Notes under the pieces: model-generated | Told to the model about the DNA's origin: nothing | Database searches by the model: none | Seen by the model: the letters and a program-made list of their open reading frames with translations, nothing else | Shown: positions 1 through 9,110 of the stretch, one piece after another | Numbering within the stretch: the first letter of the stretch is position 1 | Layout: each line of letters begins with the position of its first letter | Program-made: the position numbers and the translations under genes | From: Lobulomyces angularis | Taxonomy: Eukaryota; Chytridiomycota; Chytridiomycetes; Lobulomycetales; Lobulomycetaceae | Direction: 5' to 3' | DNA length: 19,678 nucleotides | Assembly: GCA_027604685.1 (NCBI GenBank) | Contig: JADHYX010000408.1 | Location: forward strand, 1-19,678

Positions 1-2
1 TA

Positions 3-305
3 TCTGATGGTAATAAATGTTATTGCTCAGTTTATAGATTTGGAGTCAGAGAAGATGCTGTTGAACACACATTATGTTATAAAGATTGTACTGGAAATGA
101 TGAACAAATATGTGGTGGCAAAGATACTTATTCTACATATACTGAAAAAATGGATGATAAGCTTCATTGTGCATATAATTTTGAAGAATACGATAGAATA
201 CTGGCAAATAAAAAATATCATAAACCTGGTGTATGGAGAGGTACTTTAGAGGGATGTGCAAAAAGACATAATTTTGAATATGAAAGTATTAGCGAAGAGT
301 TATAA
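3..305 (+). CDS. WSC-domain protein, 3' end only
   Basis: This is the last 100 codons of a gene that begins left of the window; the frame is open from base 3 and ends in TAA at 303-305. The first half reads like the second part of a WSC domain: SDGNKCYCSV, then CYKDCTGNDEQICGGKDTY, which carries the C-Y-C, C-x3-C and CGG-x-D spacing of that fold. The remaining ~50 residues are a charged tail without a recognisable domain. WSC domains are extracellular, cysteine-rich, and occur in fungal wall-stress sensors and carbohydrate-binding secreted proteins; membrane anchoring or secretion cannot be judged without the N-terminus. A closely related but broken copy lies on the other strand at 16384-16985, sharing SDGNKCYCSV and the CNKDCPGNDEQ stretch. 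The WSC call is fairly safe; the protein's role is unknown. Confidence 0.72.
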   Translation, partial: SDGNKCYCSVYRFGVREDAVEHTLCYKDCTGNDEQICGGKDTYSTYTEKMDDKLHCAYNFEEYDRILANKKYHKPGVWRGTLEGCAKRHNFEYESISEEL

Positions 306-1205
306 TATTTTAAAAAATATGATTTTTAATAATTCTTAGCTTAAATCTAACTAATTAACAATATATATGAATTTAACTAACAGGACTTTCAGACTCCATC
401 TTTGACCATCTATATTCCATAACCAATTTTTTTTTTGTAAATTAAAATATTGATTGATGAATTATTATGTAAAGCAAATAGATATTATATTTCATGGAAG
501 TATTATAAAAATATAGCACAGTATGAAGATAGCCATGTTCTGTGCATTCCAAGATGTATCAAAACGAAAATATCAAGAAATTTGGTAGGCTCAACATTAT
601 TTGGTTTTTGTCAATGTAGGATAACTATTGATAAGATATCGTGTTCTCAACTTATCCCTTCACAGTGTACCATTTTTATATGTTTATGCCTAAGAAACTT
701 CACGAAAACATAGATAGAGTAAGCCATCTTATGATCCGCAAAACGAAGTAAAAAAGGAGAAGAAATATGTAGAATATAATCCTATGCCCATAGATGTAAT
801 TCGTCTAAAATCTCTGAAAAATGCATATTCTGTATGATAAACATATCAATATATTTTAAAAAAAGTGGAAACGAAAACAATAAAAGCTATCTACATAATA
901 TTCATATAATATTTGGCATTACATTTTTATTTACATTGATTTAATGTTACAGTATTTTCCAAAAAAAAAAAAAAAATTGAAAATACAAAACATGTCATTA
1001 ATTTAGCTGGGTAGATCCGTTTCAGTACATTACACTGTAACTAAGTTTTGTATAGACACACTCTTTCAATTGTGGCTGTGCTGTCCATTTTGATTTCAAT
1101 GAACAATTTTTTGTATGAGTTGATTGTACAAACAAAAAAAAAATAAAAATAAAAAAAAGAAATAAAAAAAATTAATTAAAAGAGACAAAAAAGAGAATAT
1201 ATATA
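306..1205. other. Intergenic stretch with two unassigned short ORFs
   Basis: No gene that I can support. Two open stretches on the + strand deserve mention. One runs from an ATG at 459 to 713, has nine cysteines, and contains LVGSTLFGFCQCR, which vaguely resembles a WSC core but does not align well. The other, 718-837, is open between stops and reads as a hydrophilic peptide (NEVKKEKKYVEYNPMPIDV) without similarity I know. Both could be decayed exons. The end of the interval, 1130-1200, is a purine-rich A-run leading up to the ATG at 1206. Confidence 0.3.
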
Positions 1206-1469
1206 ATGGAAAAATTCGTCACATTTCATGTAATGGCAGATTTGCAACAGCATGGCCACATTCCAAGTAATTTTAAGTGCTTGGATTTCCTAAAACCACC
1301 AACGCTGGAGCAATCAAAAAAAGTCTACAATTTGAATTTAGATGCAAGATATGCAGATTATAAAAAGTTAGAACTTAAGGAATCTATTCAAAACTTTTTT
1401 GACGAGTGCTGTTCAAGAGCTTCGATTGCAAAAAAAGCTTTAGAATCTATCAAATTTCTCTGCAAATGA
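1206..1469 (+). CDS. Hypothetical 87-residue ORF
   Basis: Open frame with a true ATG in an A-rich leader (ATATAATGG) and a TGA stop. The product is hydrophilic, with three cysteines in the second half, and contains the stretch DLQQHGHIPSNFKCLDFL followed by an amphipathic Lys/Glu/Leu-rich part ending at KFLCK. I do not recognise it. It may be exon 1 of a longer gene: just after the stop lies GGTAAAAATTTAG, and a further ORF starts 40-50 bases on. It could equally be a free-standing small gene or a remnant. Base composition is less extreme than the flanks, which supports coding use. Confidence 0.35.
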   Translation: MEKFVTFHVMADLQQHGHIPSNFKCLDFLKPPTLEQSKKVYNLNLDARYADYKKLELKESIQNFFDECCSRASIAKKALESIKFLCK

Positions 1470-1521
1470 GGTAAAAATTTAGCTTTTTTTTATAAGGTAA
1501 ACGGAAAAGTTGACCGTGGTG

Positions 1522-1986
1522 ATGTATGAAAATTTAGTTGCACCATTATTTTATTTCTCGACCTCCTCGAAAGAATTTTTATTTTTTGCTGAGTGCTTAT
1601 GGAATTATTTTTATTTAATTGAAGCTACCAAAAAAAGTATTTTTTTAATTTATTCTACTTTATTTTTCAAAACCATGCAAGTTTATTTTTTTTTTTTAAA
1701 ATTTTTGAAATATTTAAATTATCAATACGCTATTGCATTTGATCAGAGTGGTTCACAATTAACTGAAAGTAAGGAGGAGGCAGATTTACTGGGAATTAAT
1801 CTGGTCAGTATAAATTCAGATTTATGTTCAATATTACGATATTCTAAAAATTTCGTAACCTTTGAAAAAATTTGGGATATGCTTGAGAGCCAAATAAGTA
1901 ATCTTCCCAACTTTCCCTTTGTAAAGGACTCAGCGGAAGAGAAATTTGGAAAATTTATTGTTACGAATTTGGAATCTATTTTTTAA
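1522..1986 (+). pseudogene. Unidentified ORF, possibly with an unspliced intron
   Basis: Open frame of about 155 codons from the ATG at 1522 to TAA at 1984-1986. The first half is strongly Phe/Leu/Tyr-rich and T-rich at base level (about 1590-1725), and could be read-through of an A+T-rich intron: a GTATTTTTT donor near 1639 and a GATCAG acceptor near 1745 would remove it. The second half (AIAFDQSGSQLTESKEEADL, later EKIWDMLESQISNLPNFPF) looks like ordinary soluble protein. I know no family for it. It lies between the ORF at 1206 and the broken gene at 2096-3254 on the same strand, so all three may be parts of one decayed gene. Confidence 0.3.
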
Positions 1987-2095
1987 AATTACTTGACAAA
2001 GAGTTCTATTATGTTTAAAATTTTACCAAAAAAAAATACTTCAAAAATATTAATTCCTTTAAAAAAAATTCAAAATATTTGTTATCGATGCACAA

Positions 2096-3254
2096 ATGAT
2101 CGATATGCACCAAATTCACACAGTACTTCATGACAAGTTTAGAGTCAAATGCCCTGGTGGTAACACTTGTGGAGGTTCATGTGTTTTGGATGTTCTTATT
2201 GTAAATATTTTTTTTTTTTTTCTCACTGCCATATTAACTAAACAAAATTTTGTTTTTAGGATTCTTTCATCGTTATTTTTAAAAAAGGAAACTTTAGAAT
2301 TGAAAGAGAAATTCGTCACAATTTGGTTAAAATGGTTGGTAAACAGCACGATTTCAATGGAGGCAACGGCACTGATTATGAATTAAATGAAAGATCTGAA
2401 AAGATTGAGAAGGAATCGGAAAGTATTAGGAATGCTCAAGGCTCAAATTCTGGTACCAAAATAATTAAGAGAAAAATTTACAGATTTTCAGAATGAAAAT
2501 GACAGAGTAGAAACCACTTTAAACGAGCAAGATGATACAGTAGAAACCGCTTTATAAGAACAAGATGATACAGATTCAGTTGTGGAAGACGAAGCTACAG
2601 TACCAGCACGGGAGAATAGTGCAAAAGGGCGAATAATTGATGTCTCTAAATCTCTTCCAAAATACATTGCAATGAATAAACCTTTAAAATTTCCAGAACA
2701 AATAGATACCAATATAGTTTTTCCATCAAAAAAAAAAAAAAATTTTCCTCCCAGAAAAGTGCCAATCTGTACCTCCGAAAGACCAACGGGAACCTTTCAC
2801 TTTATTAAAACGCTTAAAGCATTTGGAAGAAACATGTATCTATTTAAAAGCTCTCAAAGTGATATACAAAATAAAGTATTCGAAAAAGAATTTCAGATTT
2901 TGGAGAAGTCCTTCATAGCTTAACAAAATCAATTTTTTTTAAACGAAAATGGTGCTATTAACATATACTATGAAAATTCAACAAGTATAGCATTTTGTTA
3001 TAAAAAAACCATCTATTTCAATTGCGCATATTGGAATGAAAAATATTACTGATATTACTTACCATTACAACTATTGGTATCACACTTACGCTCATGAAAT
3101 AACTCACTTTACTTGTCCAAACCATGATGAATCATTTACCTCTACTCTAAATACTTTGCTAGTAGAATATTTTCCCCGTCTTCTAAATTTAATTACAATA
3201 ATGTCAAAAGACACACTGTTACCAAATTTTTCTGCCTTAAAGGTAAATTCATAG
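2096..3254 (+). pseudogene. Decayed gene ending in an HExxH (zinc peptidase-like) segment
   Basis: Coding pieces can be followed in order but not in one frame. 2096-2200 joins through a good intron (GTAAATATTT at 2201, TTTTTAG ending 2259) to 2260-2493, giving CPGGNTCGGSCVLDVLI then a charged stretch, stopped by TGA at 2494. A shifted frame carries on with two near-repeats (DRVETTLNEQDDTVETAL), is stopped by TAA near 2555, and stays open to 2923. After a further TAA it reads NGAINIYYENSTSIAFCYKK and IYFNCAYWNEKYY, then shifts again into WYHTYAHEITHFTCPNHDE and EYFPRLLNL, stop at 3252. The last part recalls the C-terminal zinc-peptidase-like end of large fungal sacsin/HSP90-ATPase-type proteins (strand, 'IAF', 'FN', then HELAH-like motif). 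That resemblance is from memory and tentative; the multiple stops and shifts are seen directly. Confidence 0.5.
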
Positions 3255-3608
3255 AATCGAAATACTTTTTTTTTTTTTTTATGAAATTTACACGTTATAG
3301 CTTAGATTTCATTAAAACAAAAAATATCTTCTATAGCTTATCTGTAGCATAATTTTTTTTTTTCTATGGTCAAAACTAGTTACTATTATTTTTAATTATG
3401 ATGATATTATTTTTTTGTGTGTGGTATATACCATTTCCATAATGAAGTTTAACAAACAAAAAAAGCTATTTACAAAAAAAGAAAAGCTAAATAAATAAAA
3501 AAAAGAAGATCCCATATTTTTATGTATGAGTTAAAAACCTTTTTTTAAACAGTAAAATATCTACAAAAAAAAAAAAAAATTCAATAAAAAATTAATAGAA
3601 AAAAAAAT
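3255..3608. other. Non-coding A/T-homopolymer spacer
   Basis: Runs of T at 3266-3280 and 3352-3363 and of A at 3565-3578, with no open frame of note. It separates the broken + strand gene from the 3' end of the - strand HGSNAT-like gene and must contain the latter's 3' untranslated region. I see no clear poly(A) signal that stands out from the background. Confidence 0.5.
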
Positions 3609-5271
3609 TCACCTCTTTTTTTTATCCAAAAAAACACAAACAAGACTCCAAAATAAAACTTTCAAAATGGTAAAAGTAATTAAACCAAAATCTAAACCAA
3701 AAACTCTTTTTAAATTATTTTCGGTAAAGGTAACTATGTTTTCTTTTTCATCCTTGTAATATACCCATTGTAAAATTTCATCAAAATACCCGCTTGTACA
3801 AAATACAAAAATTAAAATTGAGTTTTTTCCTACCGCTTCAAATACGTAAAGAATGGTTTTAATATATCGTTGTTTTAATTCCACTAATGCTAAAAAAATT
3901 GCAAGTAACCAAAAGTCAATTCCCCAATTTAATGCAACAAATGAAGGTGTGTATAAATTCTGGAAAAAAAAAATTAAATAAAAAAAAAAAAATAAAAAAA
4001 TAAAAAAAAAAAAAATTTCTTTACCTTATTTATTGGTAAACCAGTTGATACTAATAAAAATGAATAAAAAAAAGAACCAGCACCGAAGATAAACCAATAT
4101 CGGACTTTAGAAGAAACATCCATTTTAAATTTCATTGTATTTCCTGCTATTAGACCCATTAATCCAGAGTTAACGGCACCAAAGGAAGAAACTTGATGAA
4201 AAAAATTACGATAAATTTTTCAATGAAGTTTCACTTACCAATGCCCTGTTGGTCAAAGCTTTCATCGCACCAATCTGGTCTATCTTCGATCGGACAGTTG
4301 CCAGGAGAACAAGATGAGCATTCTGGCATTCTGATGTATTCAGGTAACCCATACTATTTGAAAATAAAGAAAAAAAAAAAAAATATGTATATTTTAAAGA
4401 AATAAAATGTAATGTTTATACCAAATGATTGTCAGATCCAGCAACATAGATATCCCAATATCTATGACTATTGCATTCAGGAGTTAGTAGACCTTTTCCA
4501 CAACCAGGTACATTTGTATTGAAGGTTAAAAGTAAATAAATAACAACAATTATCATCATTATTATATAATGATAGCTAAATTTTAACATTCCTTTAAAAG
4601 ATTTCAATTTTGGGATCCAAACATCAGTTAAGGAAGTTATTAAATAAACAAATGCTATTCTTTGTAAAATTCCAAAATATCTTAAACTTGTTAATTGATA
4701 ATCATGATATTCCGAAGGCTATTTTAAAAGAAAAAAATGATTTATATGTCAGTTATTGTATTACATAATTTCCTCCATTCAAAAAAAGTCCCAAAAGAAA
4801 TAACTTAATTGATCTTTTTAACAAATTTAGTGTGATTATATATTTGGAATCATGTAATCGTTTAGTTGATAAAGTTATAGAAAATCCAACCAAGAATAAA
4901 AATGATGGCATAACAAAGTCAGCTAAAGCTGTTAGAAAAAAAAAAAAAAAATTAAATTTTGGATTCAAAAAAATTGAATAAAAAAAAAAAAAAGAATAGT
5001 AGTGCATCATACAAAACCCATCCCAAGGAGCATGGGCAATACTGTAGTTGAAAGCAGGACCAGCGAAATCGACCATGATCATCATTAACGCAGTGAAACC
5101 TCGTAAAGAATCTATAAATGAAAATCGCTTCTTTTTGCTGCTGGTCAAACTTGATTTTGCATTTACTGGCAGCAGCGGGTTTTCGTCGTCTGAAGATTGA
5201 GGATATTCAATGTGGTTTTCATTGTGAAAAGAAGCTGCATATTCGGGGGTTTTCGTCCAAAGAACTTGCAT
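3609..5271 (-). CDS. HGSNAT: Heparan-alpha-glucosaminide N-acetyltransferase (HGSNAT)-like membrane protein
   Basis: Six exons (5271-5013, 4928-4765, 4718-4422, 4353-4239, 4191-4025, 3959-3609) join in phase to 450 codons plus TGA. The family moves acetyl groups from cytosolic acetyl-CoA across a membrane to a lumenal sugar amine. Seen here: DSLRGFTALMMIMVDFAG (54-71), then HAPWDGFSLADFVMPSFLF (80-98) with the histidine equivalent, as I recall, to the acetylated one in animals; GILQRIA; VPGCGKG; a Cys-rich lumenal loop; GAVNSGLMGLIAG; and GKNSILIF near the end. About nine to eleven membrane segments are apparent. The N-terminus is a short hydrophilic tail with an acidic dileucine, DENPLL (29-34), fitting delivery to a vacuole/lysosome; the long lumenal domain of animal HGSNAT is absent. 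ATG 5271 is the first ATG in frame. The substrate in a fungus is unknown, since heparan sulfate is not expected. The family call is solid. Confidence 0.9.
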
Positions 5272-5425
5272 TTTCAACTGCTGCCTTAAGTTTTTCTCTA
5301 AAGTTTTCTTTTTTTTTTTTTTTACTTTTTTTAAGTTTTTTCAAAACAACATTAAAAAATAATTTGCAGAGCCTTCTTTATGGCTTAGCTGCAAATACAT
5401 CTGCAAGTCTAATTTGAAAGTGAAA

Positions 5426-5500
5426 GTGGCTTTTAGGTTTTGGCTTGGCTAAAAATTAGAAAAGTGGCTTTTGGCTTTCGGCTCTTTAGCTTTTGGCTAA
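5426..5500. repeat. Degenerate GGCTTTTGGCT-type repeat
   Basis: Several imperfect copies of a short unit follow one another: TGGCTTTTAGGTTTTGGCT, TGGCTTTTGGCTTTCGGCT and TAGCTTTTGGCTAAT. It is richer in G+C than the surroundings and lies just upstream of the HGSNAT-like gene. I have a memory of similar AGCCAAAAGCC arrays scattered in glomeromycete genomes, but cannot verify it here. It may be the end of a non-autonomous element. Confidence 0.55.
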
Positions 5501-6693
5501 TAGGGTCGAGGACTTGATCTAGGATTTTTGTTTTCGTAAAATAGTTAATCAGGTGCTATACCATATAACTCTCCTTCCCAGATGAAATTTTAAGTGTTTA
5601 TTGAGAAATCCAAAAAAAAAAGTGATTAGGGGAGTCAAAATGGCGAGCCAATGTGCCTTTCTTTTTTCCTACCACAAACCCTATGCTTATAAAATTAAAG
5701 CTTAGTGTTACACAGTGGGAATGTAAAAGCATCAAATACTTTTTTAATATAATAAAAATTTGTATAAATACAAATTACTGTCTATTTTATATTTTATATT
5801 TTATAATTATTAATTTATATTTTATGTAATTCAATATTTTAGAAATTTAAATACTTCAACTAACTTTTTTTTTTGATGATCTTTTTCAAATAAAAATTGA
5901 ATTATTTTACTTAAGGACACATTTATTTGAGTTAAATAATTCTTAGTTCCAACTAAATTTTTGATATGGTAAAATAAAGTCTCTATTTTGATGTTTTTTT
6001 TTTTATAATATCGAATATATTTTTTGTATAAAATTTAAATAACTAACCTCCAAAAAATTTAATCTTAATTTACCACTACAAATTCCTTGTTACAAATATA
6101 AATATAAGGTAACTATAAAAATTGGCTTAGTTTTTATAAATTATATTAATTTTATAGCAACAAAAACAAAGAAGTAATAATAAATGTATCTTTCACGTAA
6201 TGAATAAAATTAAAAAATACAATAATAGTCTTATATATAATGTTTTAGTATTAAATGGAGCAATTTTTAATTATTTATATTTTTATTGTTTTCATTCAGC
6301 AAAAGCTTGGTTATGTTTTGAAAATTACGTTAAGAACTACAGTTTATCAGCCATGCAAGTTTTATTATTGTGAATAAATTTTCACCAAAATATAGACATA
6401 ATAGCAGATGTTTCAATATGACAGAAAAAGAACAAAAAGTATTGTTTTATAAAGTACTGATAAGTCTAATATTATTAAGAAAATAGTCTTACCAAAATTA
6501 ATTTATTATTAACAATATTCATATTAACTTGAATTTTTATGGTATTTTCTCTTATAAAAATATTTATGTTTAATAAATAAATATATTTCCTACCTTTTTC
6601 CTACTTCTATTTTTTGTACATTTCTTTAAAAATATTGAATTCAATATTTGTGCAACAGTGTAAGTAAACCCTAAATCAAATAAAAGTTATTAA
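5501..6693. other. Long A+T-rich non-coding stretch
   Basis: No open frame above background in either strand. 5500-5720 has near-normal composition (AATGGCGAGCCAATGTGCC around 5640; GTGTTACACAGTGGGAATG around 5707) and looks like the scar of some element, whereas 5740-6650 is nearly pure A+T. It should include the promoter of the HGSNAT-like gene, transcribed leftward from 5271, but no specific site can be singled out. Confidence 0.45.
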
Positions 6694-6965
6694 ATTAAAT
6701 TAAAAAAATATAAGAAAAAATAAAATTGGAAAATTGGGATCAGTAGAATAGTAACGTTAGACTAATAGTAACAAAAAAAAATTATATTTTAATTCCTTTA
6801 AATCTTACATTACAATTTAAAAATAAAAAAAAACGATAAAAATATAGGTTATATAATTAAATTAAAAAAGTATATAAAAAAAATAAAAAATTGGAAAATT
6901 GGAATCAGTAGGATACTAAAATTAGACTAATAGTCACCAAAAAAAAAAATTTTATTTTAATTAAT
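6694..6965. repeat. Two direct repeat copies, about 163 bases apart
   Basis: The block at about 6694-6795 recurs at about 6857-6965. Shared landmarks in order are TTAAATTAAAAAA, TTGGAAAATTGG-ATCAGTAG, then TTAGACTAATAGT-AC followed by an A-run and TTTTAATT. The copies differ by small indels and substitutions, so the duplication is not recent. The second copy ends at the presumed 3' end of the gene at 6961-8032. No coding content. Confidence 0.6.
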
Positions 6966-8032
6966 TTTTTTTATCTTTATTTGTAACAAAAAATAAGAAA
7001 AATAATAAAAATAATAATCTTTTGTTTGAAAACATGTAATTGCCAAGCTTTAATATTTTTTGGTATAATTTTTTCTTATCTTTAATAACTGTCCTGAATA
7101 ACACCTGGCATATAAAAAAAAAAGAAAAGTTTTTAGAAGTTAAGGTATTGATAGATATAAATTTTTACTTTAAAATATACATCGCTTATACTGTTAGGAA
7201 GTTTCATATCTAAAGTTAAGCTCTTTAAAATGCAGTAGTAAAATGGTTTGAATTTTCTAGTTTGACTATTGAATTCAGCCTTTGGCAATAATCCTACACC
7301 ATTAGCGGAAGCTTCAAATTCATTTTTTATGTATTCATCAATAAATTTTGAGATATCTGATTTTGTGAATCCTGTTGAGTTATATGCTATTGCGCCAGGA
7401 TCACTAATTATAATCTGCCATTTGGTTTCTAATACTTGGTCTGGAGTGATTCTATCCAAAGCTAATGTCATATCATTAAAATAGTTTTTCTCGGACACAC
7501 GGATTTCGAGAAGGTCATTAGATAGTTCCGCTTCGTTTATCATTTTGTACTCTTTTAAGAACATATACTTTTTATTATCCTGGTTTAGTTTTTCCTCAGC
7601 GGTTACGTAATTATTCATTTTACCTTGAGTTTAACTGTTTAATTTTTTTTTTATCTATTTTAAAAAATGGTTTTTTTACCTTTAAGTGTCGTAATTTTAT
7701 TTGTCAATTCTATTATTTCTCCTTTTTTAAAATAGAAATTAAAGTTTGTTAAAAAATTGTAATATTAGAAAAAAAATATTTTATTTTGATTTAGCGTTTG
7801 ATGCTATGTTTTTACCTTTTAGTGATTTTAGGTCATTTTTTAACACATCATTATTCATAGTCAATAAGTCATTTGCAAACATAGCAGTTGCAAAAGACTC
7901 TTCATGTTCTGCAATAAGACCTTCAAAGGAAGTGTGTGAAGGATTTCCACTAATGATAAAACGTAAAATTATTTTTTTTTTTTTTTTTTACTCGATTGTG
8001 CATTCCAACAAAAAATCCTTTGGTCTAAGCAT
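6961..8032 (-). CDS. Unknown five-exon gene, coiled-coil plus novel C-terminal domain
   Basis: Exons 8032-7992, 7949-7816, 7721-7680, 7623-7169 and 7104-6961 join with consistent phases (2, 1, 1, 0) to 271 codons ending TAA. The start is the ATG at 8032, with a stop in frame 18 bases before it. The protein opens MLRPKDFLLECTID, continues through a segment rich in Glu/Phe/Ala, then a likely coiled coil of roughly residues 45-85 (NDLKSLKGEIIELTNKITTL), then a folded-looking domain with WQIIISDPGAIAYNSTGF and FIDEYIKNEFEASANGVGLL. The last exon is Lys- and Phe/Leu-rich and the least certain; the protein could instead end soon after residue 224, by reading into the last intron. I recognise no family. 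Two downstream introns begin GGTAAAAA and end in A-runs plus AG. Clean phasing over four introns argues for a working gene. Confidence 0.6.
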
Positions 8033-8097
8033 ATGTACAAGTGAAGTTTAAAATAAATTTGAAAAAGTTGGTATAGAAAAATAAAAAAAAAAAAAAA

Positions 8098-8220
8098 TTA
8101 CAGTTTAGATGAAGAAGATTGAGGTTGTGCGGCAATTTTTTTTGAGGAACTACTAGATGCCGAAACTTGAGGATTTGCTGCACTGGTATTTAAGAGAATT
8201 TTAGTAGAAGAAGATAATCT
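8098..8220 (-). CDS. Ser-rich terminal exon or fragment
   Basis: A 39-codon open stretch, preceded by a plausible acceptor (AATTTGTAG) and ended by TAA at 8100-8098. It encodes low-complexity sequence: TKILLNTSAANPQVSASSSS then KKIAAQPQSSSSKL. It lies between the LRR copy at 8287-8875 and the start of the gene at 8032, and does not join either in an obvious way: the LRR frame has its own stop upstream, conserved in both copies. It may be the orphan last exon of a gene whose body was displaced by the LRR duplication. Confidence 0.3.
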   Translation of the reverse strand, partial: RLSSSTKILLNTSAANPQVSASSSSSKKIAAQPQSSSSKL

Positions 8221-8235
8221 ACAAATTTGTATGAA

Positions 8236-9110
8236 GTGTTAATAGATAATAAATTTTGATGATAAATTTAAAAAGTATAAGAAATTTTAATACAAATTTT
8301 TGATTTTATTGCCTTTTTCCTCTTCATTGAGCAAATAGAAGTTTCCATTGAGCCATTGTGTTAAGTTGTAAGGTAAAATGGGTTCCTTCAGTAAATAATT
8401 GTCCCTACAATCCAAATATTGTAAGGAACGAGGCAACTCCGGTATCTCTCTAATCTTGTTATTGGAACAGCCTAGTTAATTTCACACATAGGTTGAGTGG
8501 AGGCAGTGCTGTCAGCTGATTATTATCACAACAAAGTTCCCATAAATTAATGCATTGATTTAATTTGGGTAACTCCTTTAGTTGATTGTTGTGACAATAA
8601 AGTTGCATTAAATTAACACATTCATTCAATTGTGGCAGTGCAGTTAACTGATTGTAACTGCAATTTAAAAATGTCAAATTGAGACACAAGTTGAGTGGCG
8701 GCAGTGCTTTGAGTTGATTTTCATAACAACAAATTTTTGTTTAAGAGTTTGTTAATGGTGGCAATTGCTCAATACTTAAATCATCACATCTTAAGTATGT
8801 CAAATTTGCCACTCCATTCTGTAATTGTTCCAAGTTTTTATCTTCTTTATTGATGGGACACTCATCGTAACACATTTTTATTTGTTATTCATGGATTATT
8901 GCAAGTTAAAAAAATTACTTTCATTATTATTATATCCTTTTTTTTTTTATTTTTTTCCAGATTTTTTTTGACTTTATTTTTGGCTCTGAGATTTCTAGAA
9001 TCATAAAACCTTTTTTTATACAAAAATAATTATAAACAATTTTAAAAAAATAAAATTATATTTCTGAAAGAACAAATAGAAGAAATATTTAACAAAATGA
9101 AAATGGTTTT
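8236..9110. repeat. Segmental duplication, copy A
   Basis: This block resembles 12478-13442 in the same orientation. Similarity runs from GTTAATA-ATAATAAATTTTG beyond the 3' end of the LRR frame, through the whole LRR sequence, to GAAAATGGTT about 230 bases upstream of its start. Homology outside the ORF on both sides shows a DNA-level copy event rather than an exon-level one. Borders are by eye and good to a few tens of bases. Confidence 0.7.
8287..8875 (-). pseudogene. Leucine-rich-repeat protein, copy A (broken)
   Basis: The ATG at 8875 opens MCYDECPINKEDKNLEQL and enters repeats, but TAA at 8743-8741 stops it after 44 codons. The same frame then runs through at least four repeats of 22-23 residues of the form L-x2-LP-x-LN-x-C-x-NL-x2-L-x-C-x2-NQ (for example LTALPQLNECVNLMQLYCHN), until a 5-base deletion near 8470, relative to copy B, shifts the frame and brings a stop at 8459. 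The shifted frame continues to the conserved end NKIKNLY-TAA at 8287. LRRs of this type are protein-binding solenoids; no other domain, signal peptide or membrane segment is visible. The paralogue at 12558-13143 is about the same length. As it stands this copy cannot make a full-length protein. Confidence 0.75.

Noticed and set aside
2488..2712. Ser-rich ORF on the - strand
   Set aside because: Antisense of the + strand repeats DRVETT/NEQDDTVETAL; the + strand reading is continuous with flanking coding pieces.
4193..4405. ORF on the + strand
   Set aside because: Mirror of exon 4 and flanking introns of the HGSNAT-like gene.
5118..5417. ORF of 99 codons on the + strand
   Set aside because: It is antisense to exon 1 of the HGSNAT-like gene, whose protein similarity is clear; the rest is T-run reading.
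5700..6670. Possible element with ends near TTACACAGTG (5709) and CAACAGTGTAAG (6653)
   Set aside because: The two ends are not inverted repeats of each other and no target duplication is seen.
7269..8051. Two + strand ORFs (7269-7484, 7746-8051)
   Set aside because: Both are antisense to phase-consistent exons of the gene at 6961-8032; the second reads through a T-run.
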